Under the pieces are notes generated by a model. The model did not search any database and was not told the origin of the DNA. It saw only the letters and a program-made list of their open reading frames with translations. The position numbers and the translations under genes were made by a program. A stretch of DNA of 21,583 nucleotides from JAKAGZ01 sp964412105 (GTDB lineage Bacteria > Bacteroidota > Ignavibacteria > Ignavibacteriales > Ignavibacteriaceae), in contig CAYPNM010000049.1 of the NCBI GenBank assembly GCA_964412105.1, forward strand, positions 1 to 21,583. Direction: 5' to 3'. This document shows, one piece after another, positions 1 through 8,354 of the stretch. Within the stretch, counting starts at the first letter, position 1. Each line of letters begins with the position of its first letter.

Positions 1-902
1 CAGGGACAATAAATATAGGAGGAAATGGGTGGTGGGATTATCTTAGTATCGATAATGCAGGTCATCATTTATTTGTCTCAAATGGGAACAAAGTGCACAT
101 AATTGATCTAAAGACAGACAAACAAATTGGTGAAATTGATAATTTGAACGGTGTACACGGTATTGCAATTGCCAATGAGTTTAATAAAGGATTTATAAGC
201 AACGGCAGAAGCGATACTGTTACAGTTTTCGATTTGAAAACATTTAAAGTAATCGCAGATATACACGTCACCGGAAAAAATCCCGATGCAATAGCATATG
301 ACCCATATTCAAAAAGAGTTTTTGCATTTAATGGAAGGAGCAGTAATGCAACAGCTATCGACGCAAAAAACGATAAGGTTGCTGGCACAATAACTCTTGA
401 TGGAAAGCCAGAGTTTGCAGTTTCTAACGGGAAAGGCAAAATGTATGTCAATATAGAAAGCAAGAGTGAGATTACCGAGTTCAATCCAAAGACATTAAAA
501 GTATTGCATACGTGGTCAATTGCACCAGGTGAAAGCCCGTCAGGACTGGCAATAGATTTAAAAAATAACAGGCTTTTTGCCGGCTGCGACAACAAAATGA
601 TGGTTGTAGTTGACGCAAATACCGGAAAGGTGATTGCAACTCCCACAATAGGCAAGGGAGTTGATGCATGCATGTTTGATCCTGAAACTCATTTTGCTTT
701 CAGTTCGTGCGGCGAGGGGATATTAAGTGTGATAAAAGAGGTGTCACCAAATAAATTTGAGAATATTGATAACGTTAAAACTATGAGAAGAGCCCGAACT
801 ATGGAACTTGATGAATCAACACACAACATTTATATGTCGACTTTAGTTCCAGGCAAAGATAAGACGGAAAGCTTTGGCGTTGTTATTCTAAAAAGAAAAT
901 AG
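1..902 (+). CDS. YVTN/YncE-type beta-propeller protein, 5' end cut off by window
   Basis: The reading frame is open to the left edge (first full codon at base 3), so the true start lies outside. A GTG at 93 would give 269 residues, but the codons before it read in frame as propeller sequence (GWWDYLSIDNAGHHLFVSNG), so it is not the start. The protein is built of repeats of roughly 40-45 residues, each with a blade pattern of a strand ending in a variant of 'VFVSNG', then 'VxxIDxKTxKVIGxI'. Examples are VHIIDLKTDKQIGEI, VTVFDLKTFKVIADI and MVVVDANTGKVIATP. This is the pattern of YncE/YVTN 7-blade propellers, which are usually periplasmic or secreted binding scaffolds. The substrate cannot be read from the sequence. 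The gene ends at TAG 900-902, with a hairpin just after it and a convergent receptor gene beyond. Family call is firm; function is unknown. Confidence 0.85.
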   Translation, partial: GTINIGGNGWWDYLSIDNAGHHLFVSNGNKVHIIDLKTDKQIGEIDNLNGVHGIAIANEFNKGFISNGRSDTVTVFDLKTFKVIADIHVTGKNPDAIAYDPYSKRVFAFNGRSSNATAIDAKNDKVAGTITLDGKPEFAVSNGKGKMYVNIESKSEITEFNPKTLKVLHTWSIAPGESPSGLAIDLKNNRLFAGCDNKMMVVVDANTGKVIATPTIGKGVDACMFDPETHFAFSSCGEGILSVIKEVSPNKFENIDNVKTMRRARTMELDESTHNIYMSTLVPGKDKTESFGVVILKRK

Positions 903-923
903 CCTGTTATATATCTTAGGCTA

Positions 924-968
924 GACAGGAGATGGGATCTTCAAAAATAAAAGATTCCATCTCTTGTC
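924..968. terminator. 18-bp hairpin between convergent genes, putative bidirectional terminator
   Basis: Bases 924-941 (gacaggagatgggatctt) pair with 951-968 (aagattccatctcttgtc) across a 9-base loop. All 18 positions pair, two of them as G-U when read as RNA. It lies 22 bases past the propeller stop codon and about 90 bases past the stop of the convergent receptor gene, where a shared terminator is expected. No clear T-run follows on either strand, so its efficiency as an intrinsic terminator is uncertain. Confidence 0.55.
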
Positions 969-1059
969 AAATCACTACTTGCATAAAGTGAGTTAATTAA
1001 TATTTTGTGGGCCACATGTTAAATTTTTTAATTATCTTAACAAAGAGTCCTGTAATTTA

Positions 1060-3486
1060 CTATCCACCCTGGTTATCAGGCTGCCCGTTATTGTCTGGCT
1101 GATTTTTTTCTTTATAATTATTAAAATTATATTTTAAATCCAGCATTACCTGCGGCGACTCTCTTACGAAATGGAAGTAATTGTAAAAGTCTGTTCCTTG
1201 AGAATAGAATTCCCATCCCCCGGTATGCAGCAAATTCCTAACCTGCAATATCAGGGATAAATTTTTACCCATTAAATTTTGTTTAACTGCAAGATCGGCA
1301 GTAAAATATCCGTTCCATTTGCCCTGTGCTGTTACCGAAGGGCTATGATATCTTGTATTTAATTGAAGGTCTGTGGAAGGCGTTATGGTGAAATCATTGC
1401 TGCTCTTAATATTCCAGTCAAAACTTTCCCTTGCAAACGATTGATCAAATAAATTACCTTGAATTTTATAATCATAAACATCACCCGTTAAATCTAACTG
1501 CCAGATTTTAACCGGGTTAAACGATACGCTGAATTCGGCACCAAGAGATTGATCGGTGCCTACATTTGCACTTGTGTGGAGTGTTACGTTTTCAGCATAA
1601 ACGGAATTTATATCTTCCATTTTGTTATGAGTGAAGCGGTAATAGAAATCATTTGAAAAAGATACCTTGCCGAAAAATGTCTGATAACCGATATCATAAG
1701 AATCTATAAACTCCGGCTGCAGGTTGGGATTTCCAATTCGTACATCGGTTGCATCGAACCAGGTATAAAAAGGCTCAAGATCGCCGCCGTCGGGTCGTTC
1801 AATCCGTCGAGAATAACCAGCCATAATTTGCGTGCCACTGGCAAAGCTATATGATGTATGAATTGAAGGAAAGAAGTCCCATCTGCTTAAAGAGAACTGC
1901 TGTCCGGTTCCCGCTAATTTTACAAGCTGGTAAGTATATTCCGTGCGTGCACCGATTTGAACTCCCAGACTGTCCCATTTATTGGAAAAGATTGAATAAG
2001 CCGCAAACCGTGTCCTGTTGAAATCATTTGTATGACTGTAAGGCTTCTGGAAATTATAAGTATTGCTGGTTGAATCATAGAAATAGAGCTTGTTTATATC
2101 CTGCCGAAGCCTGCTGAAATATTCCATACCTGTTGAGAATTTTTCATTTTTATTTATCGGCAAAACATAATCCAGATTTCCTCTTAGTTCGCTGCCCGGC
2201 CCCAGCTCGGTTGTTTTGGTTCCGTTGAATGTACCACTCGCAATAGTAGAGTAGCTTTCGGAAGCTTCGTTGTTATTACGATGCCTAAAAGATAAATTAG
2301 CTGTTAACTTATTTTCATCGCTCCCGAATTTATGCTGATAATTAGAATTCAAATCGTAAAATGTACCGGAATGGTTATGATTGGTATTGTCTAAATAATA
2401 AAAGCTTTGAGGAGCATTACTGTACCATTGATCATAATTCAAAGCTGAATTTCTTAAAAAAGATCTTGAGCCATATCTTCCACCGATTGATAAAATATCA
2501 TCATCACTAAAATTAAAATCCAATCCGCCTCTTATTCCGGATACAGTTCTTCCCCAAGTCATACCCCCACTGGAGTTTAGATAAGAAGTATTACCGGAAA
2601 TGATAAACTGCTTATTTTCGGTTCGTGTACCAGGGAAAAAACGACGATTAAAATCTAAACCCAGATTGTAGTTAATAAAAGGCGTTTTATATTGAAAAAT
2701 TACGTTCCCCCCGTATTTTTTATTTAGTCCTCCCATTATATCTACAATTCCGCTTAACCCTAAATCTGTATTTTTCTTAAGTATGATATTGATAATGCCT
2801 GACGTTCCGGTGGCATCATACTTTGCCGAAGGGTTAGTAATCAATTCTATTGTTTTAATGGAACTGGCGGGAATTTGCTGCAATGCATCCTGAGGATCCA
2901 TCACCGAAGGATGCCCGTTAATAAGCACCTGAAAATTTGTGCTGCCCCTTAAGCTTACATTTCCGTTAATATCTACATTTACGGAAGGAATATTCTGAAG
3001 GACATCTGCAGCAGTGCCTGATAAAGCTGTCTTAATCTGGCTTACATCTATTACTTTTTTATCCAGCTCGTAAGATATAGGCGATCTCCTCCCGCTTACT
3101 ACAACACTCTGTAAATTTATTGCAGAAGGTTTTAAATATATTTTACCTAAATCAAGGTTTCGTTTTGAATTTGAAATTGAAATATTATTTATAATTTTTC
3201 TTGCATATCCCATAAATTGCACAAACAAATAATAATTCCCGAAACCGACACTATTCAAAACAAATTTTCCGTTTTTGTCGGTTATAGAACCCGTCACCTG
3301 TGTACTATCAGTTTTATTATAAAGTACTATGTTAGAGAATTCAATAGGTGCTTTTGTCGACTGGTCAAAAACCCTTCCTGTAATGGTACCTCTAATCGAT
3401 GATGAAACTTTTTGGCTAAAGATTATATTTGTTAAAAGTATTGTAAATATTAAAACTGTAAATATTTTTTTTATTATAATATTCAT
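1060..3486 (-). CDS. TonB-dependent outer-membrane receptor (CarboxypepD-reg-like, plug, beta-barrel)
   Basis: The 808-residue protein starts with a signal peptide (about residues 1-25, ending near IIFSQ). A carboxypeptidase-regulatory-like beta-sandwich follows at about 30-115 (ITGRVFDQSTKAPIEFSNI ... GFGNYYLFVQFMGY). A plug domain is at about 140-240 (AADVLQNIPSVNVDINGNVSLRG, SIKTIELITNPSAKYDATGTSGIINIILKK). The rest is a large barrel rich in alternating aromatic residues, of the 'outer membrane beta-barrel family' type common in Bacteroidota. Such proteins import or bind substrates too large for porins, using TonB energy. The substrate is not evident, and no SusD-like partner is present. 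After the last strand (QVMLDLKYNF) there is a hydrophilic Asn/Gln/Gly tail of about 18 residues instead of a terminal aromatic. The gene lies 84 bases downstream of a histidine kinase on the same strand, with a candidate promoter of its own in that gap. Confidence 0.93.
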   Translation of the reverse strand: MNIIIKKIFTVLIFTILLTNIIFSQKVSSSIRGTITGRVFDQSTKAPIEFSNIVLYNKTDSTQVTGSITDKNGKFVLNSVGFGNYYLFVQFMGYARKIINNISISNSKRNLDLGKIYLKPSAINLQSVVVSGRRSPISYELDKKVIDVSQIKTALSGTAADVLQNIPSVNVDINGNVSLRGSTNFQVLINGHPSVMDPQDALQQIPASSIKTIELITNPSAKYDATGTSGIINIILKKNTDLGLSGIVDIMGGLNKKYGGNVIFQYKTPFINYNLGLDFNRRFFPGTRTENKQFIISGNTSYLNSSGGMTWGRTVSGIRGGLDFNFSDDDILSIGGRYGSRSFLRNSALNYDQWYSNAPQSFYYLDNTNHNHSGTFYDLNSNYQHKFGSDENKLTANLSFRHRNNNEASESYSTIASGTFNGTKTTELGPGSELRGNLDYVLPINKNEKFSTGMEYFSRLRQDINKLYFYDSTSNTYNFQKPYSHTNDFNRTRFAAYSIFSNKWDSLGVQIGARTEYTYQLVKLAGTGQQFSLSRWDFFPSIHTSYSFASGTQIMAGYSRRIERPDGGDLEPFYTWFDATDVRIGNPNLQPEFIDSYDIGYQTFFGKVSFSNDFYYRFTHNKMEDINSVYAENVTLHTSANVGTDQSLGAEFSVSFNPVKIWQLDLTGDVYDYKIQGNLFDQSFARESFDWNIKSSNDFTITPSTDLQLNTRYHSPSVTAQGKWNGYFTADLAVKQNLMGKNLSLILQVRNLLHTGGWEFYSQGTDFYNYFHFVRESPQVMLDLKYNFNNYKEKNQPDNNGQPDNQGG

Positions 3487-3528
3487 AAGTAAAATTAGTT
3501 TTAGCTAGGCTAAATACGAACACAGGTT

Positions 3529-3536
3529 CAAATATA
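3529..3536 (-). promoter_or_regulatory. candidate Bacteroidota -7 promoter element for the TonB-dependent receptor
   Basis: On the minus strand the bases read TATATTTG, a full match to the Bacteroidota -7 consensus TAnnTTTG. A CTTG, one base off the -33 TTTG, lies 17 bases upstream. The element sits in the 84-base gap between the kinase gene and the receptor gene and would give a leader of roughly 35 bases. The region is AT-rich, so a chance match is possible. Confidence 0.35.
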
Positions 3537-3570
3537 ACATTCAGAGATGAAAACAAGATGAAAAATAAGA

Positions 3571-4962
3571 CTAACCTTTCTGTATACTTTGAGCACGAGG
3601 GAGTTTCACTGTAAATACGGTTTCTCCCGGCCTGCTTTTCACATCTATTCTCCCGGAATGCATATCAACAAATTCTTTTACTATAGCAAGTCCCAGACCA
3701 TTGCCATCAACTGCCGAACGAGTCTCATTAGAACGGTAAAATCTTTCAAATAAATGTGGAATATCTTTTTGATTTATACCTTCGCCATTATCCCTGACAA
3801 TAATATTTACAAAATCACGCCCAGCCTGCTTCAATTCTATTTTTACTTCTTTGCTGTCACCTGAATATTTTATTGCATTTTCAAGAAGATTGAGAATGAT
3901 GCTTTTAATTTTATCATTATCGCCTTCTATCTCAACTACTTCATCGACCAAAATATTTATCTTGCTTTTGTTTTGTTCAGCCATCCACCTGAGCTTTTGT
4001 GCACATTCCATTATAAGCTCATCAAGCCTGACACTGCTCTTCTCAAGAGCACTTTTTGACGCATCAATTTTTGCAAGAGTCAGCAATGAATTTGTTAATC
4101 CGCTTAATTTTTCAATTTCATTTAATGAAATTTTTATGCTTTCAGATGTTTGTTTGTCTTTTATTTTATTTAAGCTAAGCTCCAACTCTGTTTGTACAAC
4201 AGTAAGTGGAGTTCTAATCTCGTGAGAAGCATCGGCAATAAACTGCCTGTGGCTCCTAAAAGTTTTATCAAGCCTCTCAATCATAGAATTTAAAGTTAGG
4301 CTTAAAAATTTAATTTCGTCATTTACTCTAGGAATATCAAGCCTTTTGTTCAGGGTGGCTGCACTGATCTCATTTGCTGTAGCTATTATATCATTTACAG
4401 GCTTAAAAGCTTTTTTTGCAATCAGGTATGCCGAAAATCCTGCTAACAGTAATGCTAATGGTATGATAATGAAAAAGAGTAGTTGAAGGTTTTCAAGATC
4501 CTCATGAAGTTCCTCTAAGGAAGAGGAAACCAGAAGAATATGATTTGTTTTTTCCTCTAACTCCAGAGGACTATAATAAATTCTTGACCATCGTCTCCCA
4601 AGCCTGTAAATCTCAAATTTGTCAGAACCCTTTATAAGCGAACGAATAAGATCCAAACCCGGTTTAGCTATTATAGTATCACCTATGATTATATTTCCTG
4701 CATCATCGAAAACCTGGAATCGCGGTAATTTAAGCCTGTCAGATGGAACTGCCTTTAATTCCGCAATATTAAAATGATGATACTCACTATATTGCTCCTC
4801 AATTTCCGATTGCAGAAGGACGGCATAACTTTTTAGCCTAGCATCAAGCCTTGCAATATTTGCCCTTTCGGTGCTGTGGTATATTATGTAAGCAAACATT
4901 GAAAGAAGTACCCCGAAAAGCAGCGTATAGGCAATTACTATTTTAAGTTTAATTGAAAGCAT
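3571..4962 (-). CDS. sensor histidine kinase (two TM, HAMP, HisKA, HATPase)
   Basis: This is an inner-membrane sensor kinase of the classical two-TM type. TM1 is at about residues 8-29, followed by a periplasmic sensor region of about 130 residues, TM2 at about 161-183 and a HAMP segment (KKAFKPVNDIIATANEISA). The HisKA box FIADASHEIRTPLT carries the phospho-acceptor at His247. The HATPase domain shows an N box (LLENAIKY), G1 (DNGEGI), F box (FERFY) and G2 (GNGLGLAIVK), so it should be active. ATG at 4962 overlaps the regulator's stop by one base (TGATG). A TTG three bases upstream would add one residue, but ATG is preferred. It phosphorylates the regulator encoded just upstream. The receptor gene downstream may be a target, which is inference from position only. 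The signal sensed is unknown. Confidence 0.95.
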   Translation of the reverse strand: MLSIKLKIVIAYTLLFGVLLSMFAYIIYHSTERANIARLDARLKSYAVLLQSEIEEQYSEYHHFNIAELKAVPSDRLKLPRFQVFDDAGNIIIGDTIIAKPGLDLIRSLIKGSDKFEIYRLGRRWSRIYYSPLELEEKTNHILLVSSSLEELHEDLENLQLLFFIIIPLALLLAGFSAYLIAKKAFKPVNDIIATANEISAATLNKRLDIPRVNDEIKFLSLTLNSMIERLDKTFRSHRQFIADASHEIRTPLTVVQTELELSLNKIKDKQTSESIKISLNEIEKLSGLTNSLLTLAKIDASKSALEKSSVRLDELIMECAQKLRWMAEQNKSKINILVDEVVEIEGDNDKIKSIILNLLENAIKYSGDSKEVKIELKQAGRDFVNIIVRDNGEGINQKDIPHLFERFYRSNETRSAVDGNGLGLAIVKEFVDMHSGRIDVKSRPGETVFTVKLPRAQSIQKG

Positions 4963-5639
4963 CAAGGTTTTTTATCCGAAAAAATATACCCGGAACCACG
5001 AATTGTATGAATCAAAGGTGTGTTAAAATCCTTATCTATCTTTTGCCTTAAATATTTTATAAAGGAATCAATTACGTTACTCTTAGGATCAAAATTCATA
5101 TCCCATAAATGCTCTGAAATTTCTGAGCGTGATAGAATTTTGTTATGATTCATCATGAAATATTCGAGCAAAGCAAATTCTTTGCTGGTGAGAGAAATCT
5201 CTTTTTTATCTCTGAATGCCTTGTGAGTGTTAATATCCAGAGTCAGTCCATATTTTTGGATGGAAGTTGATTTTACCTGAGAATTTCTCCTGCCTAGTGA
5301 TCTTATTCTTGCCAGCAGTTCGCCAAAATGGAAAGGCTTTGCTAAATAATCATCTGCGCCAGTATTTAGTCCTTTTATTTTGTCATCAACATCATCCAAA
5401 GCTGTTAACATCAAAATTGGCGTAAGAACGCTGTTGCTTCTTAAATTTTTGCACGTTGTCCAGCCATCCTGTTTAGGCAGCATAACATCAAGAATGATAA
5501 TATCATAGTTATTAATTCTAGCTAATTCTTCGCCTTTTATTCCATCACTGGCGGCATCGACGGCAAAGCTTTCAGTTTTTAAGCCTTTGGTTAATGCAGA
5601 GACTATTTTTTTATCATCTTCAATTAATAAAATACGCAT
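4962..5639 (-). CDS. OmpR/PhoB-family response regulator
   Basis: The 225-residue protein has an N-terminal receiver domain (residues 1 to about 115) with the acidic pair D8/D9, phospho-acceptor D51 (IIILDVMLPKQDG), T79 and K101 (YLAKPF). A C-terminal winged helix (about 127-222) follows, with the usual OmpR-type features: LTSKEFALLEYFMMNHNKI, then SRSEISEHLW, and a recognition helix in NVIDSFIKYLRQKID. The end, LIHTIRGSGYIF, is the family's wing hairpin. It is a DNA-binding transcription factor controlled by the kinase whose start overlaps its stop codon. No clear SD sequence precedes the ATG. The targets are not known; the nearby TonB-dependent receptor is a plausible one. Confidence 0.96.
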   Translation of the reverse strand: MRILLIEDDKKIVSALTKGLKTESFAVDAASDGIKGEELARINNYDIIILDVMLPKQDGWTTCKNLRSNSVLTPILMLTALDDVDDKIKGLNTGADDYLAKPFHFGELLARIRSLGRRNSQVKSTSIQKYGLTLDINTHKAFRDKKEISLTSKEFALLEYFMMNHNKILSRSEISEHLWDMNFDPKSNVIDSFIKYLRQKIDKDFNTPLIHTIRGSGYIFSDKKP

Positions 5640-5715
5640 ATGTATTAAAGCTTATCAATAATTTAAATAAGTAAAATGAAAAGAATATGAAAATTCCAAA
5701 ATATATAAATGGAAA

Positions 5716-6360
5716 TTAAAAAAATAATATATGAAGGGACTTTGCGAAGAAATAAAAAGACAATAGTATCAGCGCCACACCCAGCCCAATATTAATTTTT
5801 TTAAATAATTTATCAGAAATAAATTTCATTGCCCAATGAAGAATATTTGCTAATAATATCAAATATGAGGCAATTCCAAGTCCTCCGGCTAGCAGGAATA
5901 AAAGAGAATTGCTCAAATTTAAATCAGTTACCAATCCAAAATTTTTAATCAAGCTGGCCCCAATAAGCCACCAGAAAATCATAAGTGGATTGGTCACTGC
6001 CAGCGAGAATCCTGTTACAAAAGATAACTTTTTGCTCTCTAATACCATGAAATTTAAGTTGGAGGAAAAACTCTTATTAGTGTTCTTGAATGTAAGAAAA
6101 GCAAGGAGGAGCAATATCACTGCTGAAGCCAACTCAAATATTGCTACGATTTCCTTATTTTTTAAAAAAGGTGCCAGCCCGAACAATGCAATAAAACCAT
6201 ACATTACATCGGAACACGCTGATCCAGCGACTACCATACAGGCCTGAATAAGTTTGTTATTAAATGAGCGCTTCGCTATTTCAATCTGCGTTGCCCCAAA
6301 CGGAATTGCTGCTAAAAACCCCATTGAGTAAGTAAATATCAGGAAAATGAAAGTTCTCAT
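5716..6360 (-). CDS. LysE/RhtB-family exporter
   Basis: This 214-residue integral membrane protein has about six hydrophobic segments. The family's N-terminal signature is visible as MGFLAAIPFGATQIEIAKRSF, and the second half has the matching conserved stretch FVTGFSLAVTNPLMIFWW. LysE-type proteins export amino acids or related small molecules across the inner membrane. The substrate cannot be inferred here. Its ATG (6360-6358) overlaps the stop of the upstream glycosyltransferase gene by one base (TAATG), so the two are probably translated in a coupled way. The LPS-type context may mean it is a structural relative rather than a true amino-acid exporter. Length is normal for the family (about 200-215). 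Confidence 0.87.
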   Translation of the reverse strand: MRTFIFLIFTYSMGFLAAIPFGATQIEIAKRSFNNKLIQACMVVAGSACSDVMYGFIALFGLAPFLKNKEIVAIFELASAVILLLLAFLTFKNTNKSFSSNLNFMVLESKKLSFVTGFSLAVTNPLMIFWWLIGASLIKNFGLVTDLNLSNSLLFLLAGGLGIASYLILLANILHWAMKFISDKLFKKINIGLGVALILLSFYFFAKSLHILFF

Positions 6361-7712
6361 TATCCTATAGATTTGGTATAAAGATTTTCATTCAAAAATA
6401 ATGACCGATTAGGAATATAAAATTCGTGTTCTGCGTATTTAATATGCTCTTCCACAGCTGCAATTATTTCATCCGGATCCAAATCCTGAAAGCATCGCAC
6501 CTTTGCACAGGTTTTAGATAATTTGTTGATACAAGTAATATTTCTGCATTTACAATCAGCAATAAAAACTTTTGAAGGAGCATCCTGATTAGCAGGAAAG
6601 AATCCCTGTTTTTGGGAATCATATCCATATATTCTGGGAGGAGTGCTTCCAAATACTGAAAAAACTGCAGTTTGATTGCGCAAGGCTTCTAGATCTTCTT
6701 GCATATATTTTCGGGCTGCCGCAAAATGTAAAGGACCTGTGTCTCCGGTTATAAAAACATCAACAAAATCAATAATTGCAATATATACATCAAGTCCTAT
6801 CGAGCGAGGAATAATAAAGACTTTTTCTCTCTCAGATTTTGTTAATGCACTAATTAGTCTTTGTTCAATAAATTTTTCTACGTGCCCGCTTCCAAGAAGG
6901 ATCTCACAATCTAATTTGCTTAACCGTTTAAGAATTTGCAACTGCAAATTGAATGGGATTCTTGTAAACAATGAAGAGGCGTCTGGATTAATCATAATTT
7001 TACTGGAATTTAGGTCTAATCCTTGATTAATTAGGAAATTTTCAGCATCCAAGATGGATTTATTAGATAGGTAAATTTTTGATCCTTTAAATTTTGAATC
7101 TTGCTTCATTGGGAAATAATCACGAAAAACATTTTTAATAAAGTTGTAAGCCTGATAGGTTATACAATTTACAGTTTCACAGTTAGTTTCATTATTTAGT
7201 AATTCGTTTGTCAATATAGAATAATCAATAATATATTTATTTCCAAAGATTTTATTACTGATCATTGGACTGAAATTAATGATGGCATCGTAGCTACTTC
7301 CCTTAACAATTTGCCTTAAAGAATGAAGATCATCTTTGCTGGGATAAGGAGAGGCATTATAGATAGGATAAATCTTATTTATTTCAGGATAACCTTTAAT
7401 AATATTTCGAGTTGATTTTTTAACTACATAGTCAATTTTCGAATCAGGAAAGATTTCTTTTAAAGCATATATCCCATTCCAGGCTATTACAGAGTCACCT
7501 ATATTCAGATCGGCAACAACAAGAAATTTTTCAAATCTTTTTATATCCCTTAGTTCATATTTTGAGCGTTTATAAAGGTATCTTTTCAAATACGAATTGC
7601 CGAAAAGGCAAATCACTAAAAAGTTAAGAAATCGACTTCCAGTTTCCGGGAAATGATCGGTAAATATGCTGGATAATTTAAAAAGAAATTTGTACAGTTT
7701 AATCTTATTCAC
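6360..7712 (-). CDS. glycosyltransferase family 9 (heptosyltransferase-like)
   Basis: The 450-residue protein resembles ADP-heptose:LPS heptosyltransferases (GT9, GT-B fold). The N-terminal domain has the family motif DLNIGDSVIAWNGIYALKEIFPDSKIDYVV (in two parts at about 68-97), with the acidic residue of the GD motif at D73. The C-terminal domain has INPDASSLFTRIP (about 241-253), ILLGSGHVEKF and the sugar-nucleotide motif FITGDTGPLHFAAA with D324. It probably transfers a sugar to a surface glycolipid or polysaccharide on the cytoplasmic face. The acceptor and donor are not identifiable. Near the C-terminus are five cysteines in 21 residues (387, 389, 394, 402, 407). The start is GTG at 7712; no ATG lies upstream before an in-frame stop at about 7767. 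It is followed with a one-base overlap by the LysE-type gene. Confidence 0.88.
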   Translation of the reverse strand: MNKIKLYKFLFKLSSIFTDHFPETGSRFLNFLVICLFGNSYLKRYLYKRSKYELRDIKRFEKFLVVADLNIGDSVIAWNGIYALKEIFPDSKIDYVVKKSTRNIIKGYPEINKIYPIYNASPYPSKDDLHSLRQIVKGSSYDAIINFSPMISNKIFGNKYIIDYSILTNELLNNETNCETVNCITYQAYNFIKNVFRDYFPMKQDSKFKGSKIYLSNKSILDAENFLINQGLDLNSSKIMINPDASSLFTRIPFNLQLQILKRLSKLDCEILLGSGHVEKFIEQRLISALTKSEREKVFIIPRSIGLDVYIAIIDFVDVFITGDTGPLHFAAARKYMQEDLEALRNQTAVFSVFGSTPPRIYGYDSQKQGFFPANQDAPSKVFIADCKCRNITCINKLSKTCAKVRCFQDLDPDEIIAAVEEHIKYAEHEFYIPNRSLFLNENLYTKSIG

Positions 7713-8354
7713 CAGTTCAGCTCTTATACATATCGTTATGTCACATTGAAGAAATAATAATAATATTCAACAATGGATAGATATCTTAAGTTTCTATAAT
7801 TTGAAACGAGAACGAAAAGTTGGAGGGCGAAAATTATTGACCTAGAAATATAAATCGAATTTAGAAGTCCTATTGCAGTCCTAATCATTCTCTGATGCAC
7901 TGAACAATTAGGGTTATAAGAAATAATGGCCGTTATCTTAGCAGTATGGCTTTTACCTATTCAGTTATGTTCGAAATCATTTTTAAAAAGTGCAGGGCTT
8001 AACCTTATTATAACACATATCGCTAAAAGCTATAAATGCTGGACGAACATTTGAAGACCAGTTGAATAGATAGATTCCTCAATAATTAACAACTAATTCC
8101 ACCATATCTTTAATAAACAATGCATTATATAATACAAAGGAATTAAAAAAAACTGCCGTTTATCATTAAAATATTGTTTTAGTAATAATTATTTAGGAAG
8201 TTAAACCTTACAAGAATCGCTTAATAACCAATTAAAAATAAATAATATTTAAGATACTTTTTATTTTTGCACTCTTTGTAATCTTATCTTTCTTATTGTG
8301 ATATAGCATTTCATGTCCGGAGTTCTTATAAATCAATCATTAATCGGGGGCATT
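7713..8354. other. 640-base stretch without a recognisable gene
   Basis: This region lies between two divergently transcribed genes (GT9 on the minus strand, DPP IV-like peptidase on the plus strand). It is very AT-rich and stop codons break all frames, so no convincing reading frame or Rfam-like RNA can be recognised by eye. It must hold the promoters of both flanking genes. A TAnnTTTG match near 8262 is the only element picked out. A weak inverted repeat (CCTAAT/ATTAGG around 7880-7915, 21-base loop) is present but is too short to call. Confidence 0.5.
8262..8269 (+). promoter_or_regulatory. candidate -7 promoter element for the DPP IV-like peptidase
   Basis: TATTTTTG matches the Bacteroidota -7 consensus TAnnTTTG, about 85 bases before the preferred ATG at 8355. 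No TTTG is found at the expected -33 distance (17-23 bases upstream), so the call rests on the -7 box alone in a T-rich stretch. Confidence 0.25.

Noticed and set aside
65..673. 202-codon open frame on the minus strand under the beta-propeller gene
   Set aside because: Antisense to a clear propeller gene whose frame shows blade repeats; the antisense product matches no recognisable family.
7875..7920. Inverted repeat CCTAAT ... ATTAGG
   Set aside because: Six-base stem with a 21-base loop is too weak to separate from chance.
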